DNA of 9,541 nucleotides. It comes from Planctomycetota bacterium (GTDB taxonomy: Bacteria > Planctomycetota > Phycisphaerae > Phycisphaerales > SM1A02). Where the stretch lies: NCBI GenBank assembly GCA_022567855.1, contig JADFGE010000084.1, positions 1 through 9,541 on the forward strand. Direction: 5' to 3'. The position numbers and the translations under genes are program-made. Under the pieces are notes generated by a model. That model was not told where the DNA came from, ran no database searches, and saw only the letters and a program-made list of their open reading frames with translations. Every line of letters begins with the position of its first letter. Position 1 is the first letter of the stretch. This document shows positions 1 to 5,517 of this stretch, piece by piece.

Positions 1-2
1 AT

Positions 3-680
3 AATTTAACAAGTGAGACATGGGATGAAGGTCTTAATACTGTTTTTATTTATGGTAATGACACAGTAGGAAATGTTAATAATACTGAGTCTATTTCATT
101 TACAGTTGATACAATTTTCCCAATAGTAAACATATCTTTCCCTGTAAACTCATCAAACTTCTCAACTCAAAGCGTTGTTATTAATTATACAATTGTTGAA
201 ACAAATTTATACAATTGTTGGTATACAAATAGTAGTGGGTTGTTTAACTATACTATAACCTGTGGGGATAATATAACCACTGCAACATGGGATCTTGGAA
301 TGAATAATGTGACAATATATGCTAATGATTCAGTAGGACAAATTAATTCTAATACCACATCTTTCAATACTTCAGTAAGCAATACAGAACCAAGAATAAT
401 CAATGTTTCTGTAAGCTCAGTAGGGGTTAACTTAAAAGAAGGCCCGAGTAATACAAATATAAGTATTAATTTTTCAGTTTCTGATGATGATGGCGCCAGT
501 GATTTAGTTGATGCTACTGCAGCTATAAATATAACTATTACTGGAGGATCACTGAATATAAATTCCGGAGTAGCAACGATTAGTAGTACCGGCGCGGCAG
601 TATTTACCAGTGTTCAAATCGGTGGCGGCCTTTATAGGTCGTGCTTGAAGAAGATGAACTCTTGCGCGTCCAGGTCATGA
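3..680 (+). CDS. Partial repeat-built surface protein, archaeal style; 5' end off window, 3' end artificial
   Basis: The frame is open from base 3 to the TGA at 678-680 (225 codons), with no start inside the window. The N-terminal part shows an Ig-like repeat of about 89 residues. The motif TWDEGLNTVFIYGNDTVGN, with its Trp at codon 7, recurs as TWDLGMNNVTIYANDSVGQ with its Trp at codon 96. A Cys pair (codons 72 and 87) lies between them, a pattern common in such modules. Codons 130-205 form a different beta-rich domain containing FSVSDDDGASDL. The protein is rich in N-x-S/T sequons and almost free of Lys and Arg, as expected for a glycosylated extracellular protein. Codon use is AT-rich with AGA for Arg. 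From about codon 206 the sequence changes to GC-rich and stops resembling the family (GGGLYRSCLKKMNSC), so the last 20 residues and the stop are probably not native. An archaeal (DPANN-like) origin is inferred from style only. Confidence 0.75.
   Translation, partial: NLTSETWDEGLNTVFIYGNDTVGNVNNTESISFTVDTIFPIVNISFPVNSSNFSTQSVVINYTIVETNLYNCWYTNSSGLFNYTITCGDNITTATWDLGMNNVTIYANDSVGQINSNTTSFNTSVSNTEPRIINVSVSSVGVNLKEGPSNTNISINFSVSDDDGASDLVDATAAINITITGGSLNINSGVATISSTGAAVFTSVQIGGGLYRSCLKKMNSCASRS
595..635. other. Compositional breakpoint, probable chimeric join
   Basis: AT-rich coding sequence (1 to about 618) changes within a few tens of bases to GC-rich sequence that stays GC-rich to the end. The frame of the surface protein stays recognisable to about the FTSVQ residues and then becomes meaningless. 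There is no transposase, integrase, tRNA or target-site duplication at the break. An assembly or library chimera is the simplest reading. A real recombination event is possible but less likely. Confidence 0.7.
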
Positions 681-702
681 TGTGCACCAGCGATTAGGAG
701 CA

Positions 703-788
703 TGGTCACTGAAGTGACCACGCCTCGAAGAGTGAGCACGATCCATCGTACCACGATCCCCGAGAACTGGTCACTTCAGTGACCAGTT
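703..788. repeat. Pair of near-identical palindromes in mirror orientation
   Basis: The first unit (703-720) is TGGTCACTGAAGTGACCA: 8-base arms around a GA spacer. The second unit (765-788) has perfect 11-base arms, AACTGGTCACT and AGTGACCAGTT, around a TC spacer. The core 18 bases of unit 2 (768-785) are the exact reverse complement of unit 1, so the two also form an 18-base inverted repeat with 47 bases between. Each could fold as a hairpin or bind a dimeric regulator, and together they could form one long stem. Unit 2 ends 34 bases before the Nudix start codon and just upstream of a TACAAT hexamer at 809-814, which fits an operator. The mirror pairing also resembles REP/BIME-type dispersed elements. 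No T-run follows either unit, so a simple terminator is unlikely. Confidence 0.7.
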
Positions 789-822
789 TCTTGGCACAGC
801 TTAGATCCTACAATCCCACCAC

Positions 823-1473
823 ATGCCCCCTCGCTGTATTCATCTTCGTCGCCCCGCGGTCCTGCACGTGCAGGAAGGACTGTTCGTACCCCAGGGCGAC
901 GTGCTCGACGAAGTCGATCGTCGCTGGAAGGCGCTGTGTCGATCAAACTCGGCCTACTTCGACGGGGGCGCCTACAACGTACTCGGCGTCAATCGCAACG
1001 GCTGCTGCGGCGCCGTCCTGCACATCATCGAATGCGCGTATCGCTTCTACGCGGTCCAAACGGAAGATTTTGATCTTGGCGTGATGGGATTAGGTGTCAA
1101 AGGCTTTACGATGCGCGGTGACCGAGCGCTCATGGGGCGACGATCACACAGTGTGGGCGTGTATCCCGAGCAATGGGAGTTCGCCCCGGGCGGTGTGGTT
1201 GAGCCAGGCAAAGAGCCTGTCGATATTCTCGCGGACGAACTTCACCAGGAGACGCGCCTGACCACGTCGAGCGACCCGACGCCGATTGCCGTCCTGTGTG
1301 ATCCCGTCGCTCGAACCTGGGAGTTGATCTATCTACTCAACGATCCGCAGGGTGAAGCGCAAACCACGCCGGAGTATTCGCAGCTTCGTTGGTGTGCGCG
1401 CAACGAACTGCCGGATGATCTTTCGCCGATTGCGCAATCGATGATTCCGCTTTGGCCTACTTCTGGAGGCTGA
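823..1473 (+). CDS. Nudix-fold hydrolase-like protein with degenerate Nudix box (NUDT22-like layout)
   Basis: 216 residues, probably cytoplasmic (no signal peptide or membrane segment). A Nudix box lies at residues 123-146: GGVVEPGKE, then DELHQETRL. Against the family pattern GX5EX7REUXEEXGU, Glu139 and Glu143 are kept, but the Arg is Asp138, one metal-ligand Glu is Gln142, the first Glu is Lys130 and the Gly is Arg145. The preceding LGVKGFTMRGDRALMGRRSH, followed by EFAPGGVVEPG, recalls NUDT22-type proteins, which hydrolyse UDP-glucose with a non-standard box. The long N-terminal region before the Nudix fold also fits that group. The substrate here is unknown, and activity may be altered or lost. 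No Shine-Dalgarno is seen before the ATG. A TACAAT hexamer at 809-814 would place a transcript start within a few bases of the ATG, so a leaderless message is possible. It is the only plus-strand gene of the GC-rich part, and its 3' end overlaps the aquaporin gene by 17 bases. Confidence 0.7.
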   Translation: MPPRCIHLRRPAVLHVQEGLFVPQGDVLDEVDRRWKALCRSNSAYFDGGAYNVLGVNRNGCCGAVLHIIECAYRFYAVQTEDFDLGVMGLGVKGFTMRGDRALMGRRSHSVGVYPEQWEFAPGGVVEPGKEPVDILADELHQETRLTTSSDPTPIAVLCDPVARTWELIYLLNDPQGEAQTTPEYSQLRWCARNELPDDLSPIAQSMIPLWPTSGG

Positions 1474-2152
1474 AGACTGTCTTGTAGACAAACGCAGCAG
1501 TGGCTGCGCCGACGATCGGCGCTGCCCAATAGACCCAGTGTGACTGCCACTCCCAGGCCACAAGAGCCGGTCCGAAGCTGCGGGCCGGGTTGAGCGAGGC
1601 GCCTGTTGCGGGGCCAATACACAGGATCACTGCGGCCACGGTCAGGCCGATGCCGAATCCCCCGATGGATGCACTTCCGCCCACGCCGCGCTTGTCGACC
1701 GCCGTGCCGAGAATTACGAACATCAGGAAGAAGGTCCCGATCGCTTCGAGCACGAGCGCCGCCGGCACATTGGTCTTGTCCGCATCGACCCCGTCGGTGA
1801 GGGCTCCCAAGGTGGCCCCGATGTTGCCGACCTGGAACGCGCCGCCAAGCGACCATTTGAGCACAAAGGCGGCGGCGATTGCTCCGGCTAGTTGGGTGAT
1901 GATGAACACGCCAGCTTGTAGCCAGGGTTGTTTCTTGATCAACGCCAAGCTGATCGAGACGGCCGGATTGATCTGTCCGCCGGAGATGTGCATCGTCGCG
2001 CTGACCATCACGGCCAGGATCAAGCCGTGAGCAAGCGCAATCGTGATTAGCGCTGCGTCCGTACCTTGGGTGACGATGATCGCGCCGCCTCCGATGAACA
2101 TCAGCGCGAACGTTCCGACAAACTCTGCAACGACAGCTCGATGAGTGGGCAC
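1457..2152 (-). CDS. Aquaporin (MIP family channel) with TIP-like selectivity filter
   Basis: 231 residues, the usual length for a six-helix MIP channel in the inner membrane. Both signature loops are present: SGGQINPAVS (NPA at 62-64) and GASLNPARSFGPAL (NPA at 188-190). Aligned by eye to AqpZ, the four aromatic/arginine filter positions are His42 (helix 2), Ile176 (helix 5), Ala185 and Arg191. This H-I-A-R set is found in some plant tonoplast intrinsic proteins and differs from the F-H-T-R of AqpZ. Ser192 after the second NPAR, where GlpF has Asp, argues against a glycerol facilitator. Water transport is likely; ammonia, urea or peroxide passage is inferred from the filter. The start is GTG at 2152, chosen because GGAG lies at 2165-2162, nine bases upstream, and the protein then begins right before helix 1 (AEFVGTFALMF). 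It converges on the Nudix gene. Its neighbours give no clue to a pathway. Confidence 0.93.
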   Translation of the reverse strand: MPTHRAVVAEFVGTFALMFIGGGAIIVTQGTDAALITIALAHGLILAVMVSATMHISGGQINPAVSISLALIKKQPWLQAGVFIITQLAGAIAAAFVLKWSLGGAFQVGNIGATLGALTDGVDADKTNVPAALVLEAIGTFFLMFVILGTAVDKRGVGGSASIGGFGIGLTVAAVILCIGPATGASLNPARSFGPALVAWEWQSHWVYWAAPIVGAATAAFVYKTVFSLQK

Positions 2153-2217
2153 GATTGGGCGCTCCTATTCAATAAGGATGGATGGATGCGAAGGATCTAT
2201 TCGGCACGATGGCCTGC

Positions 2218-2246
2218 ATCGTCGATGGGTGGCCGCCCCGCGTCAA
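2218..2246 (-). promoter_or_regulatory. Candidate sigma-70 promoter for the aquaporin gene
   Basis: On the minus strand TTGACG (2246-2241, five of six to the -35 consensus) is followed after 17 bases by GACGAT (2223-2218, three of six to the -10). Transcription would start near 2211, giving a leader of about 58 bases before the GTG. The -10 match is weak, so this is tentative. Confidence 0.25.
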
Positions 2247-2282
2247 GTGCGCTTGGGAGGTTGGGAAATGAGTGACGGTTGC

Positions 2283-2298
2283 GCTCAATCGATCGAGC
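2283..2298. other. Imperfect 16-base palindrome between the FecR-type and aquaporin genes
   Basis: GCTCAATCGATCGAGC pairs with itself except for one mismatched pair. It lies 22 bases after the stop of the FecR-type gene and about 130 bases upstream of the aquaporin start. There is no T-run on either side, so it is a poor intrinsic terminator. It could be an operator or chance. The rest of the 2153-2319 gap holds only the candidate promoter and the aquaporin ribosome binding site. Confidence 0.3.
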
Positions 2299-2319
2299 CT
2301 TATCAACGCATGACTTATA

Positions 2320-3318
2320 TCACCACGTCGCTTGGAGCGCCTCCCACCAATCCTCGAGCATCTGCTCGTCGAGACGCAAGACGCCGTCGCGGGTCACGTC
2401 GTCCGGCGGCGGCGAAAACGACGATATGTGATCAAATACTTGCTCGCGCTGAGCCCCTTCGACCCGTGACAGCAGGTGCCAGAGGGTGAGCGTGTCGCGC
2501 GGACGGGCTCGGGTCAGTACCACGTTGATCGCATCCTCACCGCCATCTTCAAAATCAAACTCGACCAGCGCCTGGACCAACTCGTCAGAGGTATCCTTGA
2601 AGTAGGGCGTGCCCGGGCCGATGCCGGCCCTCGTTTGACACACGCCGCCCCGCGGCACAATTGAATCAATGGCATCGTGTTCAAGCGACACCCAGCCCGA
2701 CAGAACTTCCAATCGGCCCGTTCCGCGTTCATCGACCTGAAGCATGTAGTGGCAGCCGAGATCAACCGCGACGGCCGAGGCGGTTTCGACGAAGAACAAC
2801 CGAGGCGGCGCGAAGATGAACGCTTCGATCGAGCCGCGGGCAAGTTGCAGGCCGTGTCTCTTGTCGGCCTCACTTACCAACAGTCGCAGGCGCGAATTGG
2901 GATGCACCGTAACGTCGCCGATGTCCGCCACTTCCACGCGCACCTGAGCGTTGTTATCCGTCTCCAGCCAGTCTCCGACCGCAAGCCGGCCTTCACCAAC
3001 CAAGGGAACGGAATCGATCGTGGGTGTACCCTTCATGGCGACCACGTTCCATGTTCCGTTTGTTTCGGCTGATTGAAACATCATCCACGTCACCCCGGCC
3101 GCAAGCGTCAAGACCGCAGCGATCGCGAACGGTGCGATCCGCCAGCGCCGTACGCCGTGGCGCATCTGCGGCGCATCGCCTTCGTAGCGCAGCACTTGCA
3201 GCTTCCGTTCCAACTGCTCGATGTCACGATCGACCGGGCCGGACTTGTCCCAAAGATACCGATCATCGTCGTCGAGCGGCTGCGGCATGTTCACATCGTT
3301 CATCGTATCTTTGCTCAT
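2320..3318 (-). CDS. FecR-domain membrane protein, likely anti-sigma or sigma regulator
   Basis: 332 residues. The order is a charged cytoplasmic N-terminus with RYLWDKSGPVDRDIEQLE (20-37), which resembles the short N-terminal helical segment of FecR-type regulators, then one membrane helix at about 61-81 (IAPFAIAAVLTLAAGVTWMM). An outer FecR-type beta domain follows at about 100-215, including VRVEVADIGDVTVHPNSRLRLL and RGSIEAF. The C-terminal 100 residues are acidic and unassigned. Proteins of this plan bind an ECF sigma factor inside the cell and sense a signal outside it. The ATG overlaps the sigma stop as ATGA, with GGAGG at 3330-3326, seven bases upstream, so the start is secure and translation is probably coupled. 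Unlike FecR of E. coli, no TonB-dependent receptor or FecA-like gene accompanies it. The partner is inferred from the operon. Whether it inhibits or activates the sigma factor cannot be told from the sequence. Confidence 0.82.
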   Translation of the reverse strand: MSKDTMNDVNMPQPLDDDDRYLWDKSGPVDRDIEQLERKLQVLRYEGDAPQMRHGVRRWRIAPFAIAAVLTLAAGVTWMMFQSAETNGTWNVVAMKGTPTIDSVPLVGEGRLAVGDWLETDNNAQVRVEVADIGDVTVHPNSRLRLLVSEADKRHGLQLARGSIEAFIFAPPRLFFVETASAVAVDLGCHYMLQVDERGTGRLEVLSGWVSLEHDAIDSIVPRGGVCQTRAGIGPGTPYFKDTSDELVQALVEFDFEDGGEDAINVVLTRARPRDTLTLWHLLSRVEGAQREQVFDHISSFSPPPDDVTRDGVLRLDEQMLEDWWEALQATW

Positions 3319-4001
3319 CGGCCTTCCTCCGCTGGGGCGTTTAGACCCAGCTTGTCGCGGAGCATGTTCATCCCACGGTGAAGATTCACCCGCACCGACC
3401 CCTCGGTCAATCCAGTGCAGGTAGCAATCTGCGGTCCGGTCAATCCCTCAACAAGCCGCAGAATCAACGTCTCTTGATACGCTTCGGGTAAACCGCGTAT
3501 CACTTCAAGAACGCGCACCGCCGCCCCGCGCGCTGTGTGAGTTTCTGAGCCGCTTGCCGGCTTCGCGATCACATGCTGGGCAACATTCACCCGCCGACGA
3601 CGGTCCCTAAGAAACTGAGCGGCGAAGTTCCGCGTGATCGTCGCCAGCCAAGGACCAAAGGCGGCGCTGTCGCGCAATGTGGGCAGTTTCCTCATCGCGT
3701 GCAGAAACACCTCCTGCATGAGATCGTCCGCGTCGTTCATTCCCACTTGAGCCAGCAACATACCGTGCACCATCGGCGTGTATTGCTCGTGCAACGAGGC
3801 GAAGGCTGCACGGTCGCCGCGTCGCGCTGCGGCGACATTCGCTCGGCCCGGCGACAGCTCGCGAGATTCCTGCGCCTCTTCCATCAGCGTTGCGTCAATC
3901 GCCACCGTGCCAATCATAGCGCCGCTCAGGCCTCTCTCCGTTGCGGCCCATAAACCGGGGAATCCGCAGAGAAGCGTGCGTCGACAAACCGACCAGGTCA
4001 T
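3315..4001 (-). CDS. ECF-family RNA polymerase sigma factor
   Basis: Sigma-70 region 2 spans about residues 54-137: the core-binding segment contains DADDLMQEVFLHAM, and the -10 recognition part contains FGPWLATITRNFAAQFLRDR. Region 4 is at about 165-222, with the helix-turn-helix LTGPQIATCTGLTEGSVRVN preceded by GLPEAYQETLILR. Regions 1 and 3 are absent, which defines an ECF sigma. The listed start (ATG at 4001) overlaps the stop of the upstream gene as ATGA, but has no clear Shine-Dalgarno and gives an unusual 53-residue leader before region 2. Met29 (ATG at 3917) or Met40 would give a more typical length, so the start is uncertain. The downstream overlap with the FecR-type gene is also ATGA. 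It probably directs transcription of its own operon and of unknown targets elsewhere. No clear ECF-type -35/-10 pair was found upstream of the operon. Confidence 0.88.
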   Translation of the reverse strand: MTWSVCRRTLLCGFPGLWAATERGLSGAMIGTVAIDATLMEEAQESRELSPGRANVAAARRGDRAAFASLHEQYTPMVHGMLLAQVGMNDADDLMQEVFLHAMRKLPTLRDSAAFGPWLATITRNFAAQFLRDRRRRVNVAQHVIAKPASGSETHTARGAAVRVLEVIRGLPEAYQETLILRLVEGLTGPQIATCTGLTEGSVRVNLHRGMNMLRDKLGLNAPAEEGR

Positions 4002-4675
4002 CCACGACCACGGCCATGTGCGTGGATCCAGATTCTCTCAGCGTGATACTTCAGGTTCTTCATCGCGAGCGAGTCTTTCTTTGCCAGCGTCTTGACGCGC
4101 GCAGCGTGCTCATCATGCTCGGGGATTCCCGCAATCACGGTCGCCATCGCCGCGCCGAATTCCATTTCAGGATCATCCCCGCGCAGCTGAAGTGCTTTCT
4201 TGATCCAGCCGTAGCCTGCAACGCCGTTGGCTTTGCCGCAACTGAGCCCCGTGTCAATGTTGACCTGAGCGTAGCATTGAGCCAGGTAACCCGCATCGAA
4301 CCACGCCAGCGCATTCGGCTCGCCCGCTGCTTCGGCATCCAACGCTCGCGCCATGAGCATTGCCATCAGCGTCGTTGCGCGCTTGGTATCGCGATCAAGA
4401 TACAGCGTCGCCCGCCGGAGCGTTTCCATGTGAACCAGCGCGCTATCGCTCGCTTCAAGGAGCTTGAGCGTGTCATCGAGAACATCGCTCTTGGAATAAC
4501 CTCGCTTCTTGTCAAACGCATTGCTGCCCCAGGGCAGGGAGGCTTGGTCACCGATCTCAACCGGATGGCAAATGGCCGGCGGTCCGGCTTGGGCGGTGGT
4601 GATAACGAGTGCCGCCGTACCAACCACCGCCGCGGCAAGTAATACGAAAGTGTTTCGTTTCGTTGTCATGTTCAT
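3998..4675 (-). CDS. Secreted protein of an unnamed family (ICHPxxIG...SLPW), first gene of the sigma operon
   Basis: 225 residues with a Sec signal peptide: MNMTTKRN, a hydrophobic stretch at 9-27 and a cleavage site after AQA (residue 30). The mature protein begins GPPAICHPVEIGDQASLPWG. This opening, together with the later METLRRATLY (83-92) and ALAWFDAGYLAQCY (122-135), reads as a family I recall from unannotated bacterial proteins, but I know no function for it. The body looks mostly helical. Cysteines are at 36, 134 and 146; Cys36-His37 are adjacent. There is no lipobox, so it is probably periplasmic or released. The start at 4675 was chosen over the longer frame to 4747 because GGAG lies eight bases upstream and the signal peptide then begins properly. 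Its stop overlaps the sigma ATG as ATGA. It is the first gene of the operon, so it may be the signal partner, or a target, of the sigma/FecR pair. Confidence 0.75.
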   Translation of the reverse strand: MNMTTKRNTFVLLAAAVVGTAALVITTAQAGPPAICHPVEIGDQASLPWGSNAFDKKRGYSKSDVLDDTLKLLEASDSALVHMETLRRATLYLDRDTKRATTLMAMLMARALDAEAAGEPNALAWFDAGYLAQCYAQVNIDTGLSCGKANGVAGYGWIKKALQLRGDDPEMEFGAAMATVIAGIPEHDEHAARVKTLAKKDSLAMKNLKYHAERIWIHAHGRGRG

Positions 4676-4683
4676 TGCGTGAT

Positions 4684-4687
4684 CTCC
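4684..4687 (-). promoter_or_regulatory. Ribosome binding site that fixes the start of the secreted protein
   Basis: GGAG on the minus strand (4687-4684), eight bases before the ATG at 4675. It rules out the longer open frame beginning at 4747, whose extra 24 residues are charged and would precede the signal peptide. Confidence 0.7.
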
Positions 4688-4733
4688 TGATCGTTCTAGG
4701 GATTTGATCCGAACTTCGACCTGTGAGTGCGGC

Positions 4734-4753
4734 CCGCGGGTATGCACCCGCGG
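4734..4753. repeat. GC-rich hairpin upstream of the secreted-protein/sigma operon
   Basis: CCGCGGGT and ACCCGCGG form perfect 8-base arms around the loop ATGC. The hairpin lies about 60 bases before the operon's first start codon and about 115 bases after the DinB-family stop. No T-run follows on either strand, so it is not a standard terminator. It may act in the leader of the operon or be a dispersed palindromic element. The rest of the 4676-4868 gap shows no convincing promoter or gene. Confidence 0.5.
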
Positions 4754-4868
4754 CTATTATCGAGCGACTCTCTCCCAACCCGCGTGGCCACAGATATAGA
4801 CGCCCCCCGCACGATCAGTGTTAACGAGATTCTGCCGCGAGCCACGGTGGGCCGGGGCGGTGCGTTCG

Positions 4869-5381
4869 TTACGCCGAGGGCCGAGATTTGATCTTTTTGG
4901 TTCGTGCGAGGCGTTTGAGCAGTTGGATCTGACCGGTATGGTGGGCATCGTGGCAGGTGATGCCGACGACGAGCTGGGCGTACGTCGATTCCTTTCCGCC
5001 GGGGGGGATGAGGTCCCAGCGTTTGGGGGGCAGCTTTGCGATCGCCTCGCGCAAGCGCCGATGCTCGTCGCGCCATAGCGCGCGGTCCTTCGACCACGCC
5101 TGTTCATCGGGATCCTTCGGCACCTTCGGCCAGTCCTGGGGTGATCGGGCGAACGCGCCGGCTTCTTCCTGTTCGAAGAATCGGCGTACGACGAATTTCC
5201 AATACGCGCAATGCAGCACGAGCTCCCAGATGCAGTGCGATTTCGTCGCGGGTTTCCAGATCGCTTCGGCTGCCGTTACGCCGCGCACCGCCTCGATGAG
5301 CGAGGGGCCTTCATGCCAGCAGTCCGTGCCCGGGGGCGGACCGAACGCGTCAACGAAGAACAGGTTCCGTCTATCCAACAT
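4869..5381 (-). CDS. DinB-family (four-helix bundle) protein
   Basis: 170 residues, cytoplasmic, the usual size for the DinB/YfiT-like superfamily. The N-terminal FGPPPGTDCWHEGPSLIEAVRG (13-34) is followed by SHCIWELVLHCAYWKF (48-63) and late in the chain by ITCHDAHHTGQIQLLKRL (141-158). The HxxxH at 144-148 plus His57 (His49 is an alternative) would form the metal triad typical of the fold. Family members include thiol-dependent transferases and damage-induced proteins, but many have no known reaction, and none is claimed here. The start is the ATG at 5381, with only a weak GAGGG nine bases upstream. It stands alone: 136 bases separate it from the upstream gene and about 190 from the downstream one. 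The 5382-5517 gap is GC-rich and shows no clear promoter. Confidence 0.85.
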   Translation of the reverse strand: MLDRRNLFFVDAFGPPPGTDCWHEGPSLIEAVRGVTAAEAIWKPATKSHCIWELVLHCAYWKFVVRRFFEQEEAGAFARSPQDWPKVPKDPDEQAWSKDRALWRDEHRRLREAIAKLPPKRWDLIPPGGKESTYAQLVVGITCHDAHHTGQIQLLKRLARTKKIKSRPSA

Positions 5382-5517
5382 CGCTTGGGACCCTCGTACA
5401 TAGGGTCGGCTCGCCGGGCCGATTGGTCAAGGCGGCCCAGGGGCCTGGATTGACGTTCGAGGCGCGCGAGGCCGGCGACAGTAAACGCACCGCCAACTGA
5501 CAACGGCCGCCCGCGAG

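Noticed and set aside
240..680. Surface-protein gene starting at the TTG at 240
   Set aside because: The frame is open upstream to the window edge and carries a full repeat there, so 240 is an internal Leu codon, not a start.
791..814. TTGGCA and TACAAT as a promoter for the Nudix gene
   Set aside because: The spacing is only 12 bases, too short for a sigma-70 promoter. Only the TACAAT is kept as a tentative -10.
2176..2190. Short GGAT tandem repeat
   Set aside because: Only three units in the aquaporin leader region, too few to call a repeat locus.
3941..4642. 233-codon plus-strand open frame
   Set aside because: It is antisense to the secreted protein, which has a signal peptide, ribosome site and operon overlap. 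The plus-strand product has no recognisable domain.
4676..4747. 24-codon N-terminal extension of the secreted protein
   Set aside because: It is polar, has no ribosome site, includes the GC hairpin, and would bury the signal peptide.
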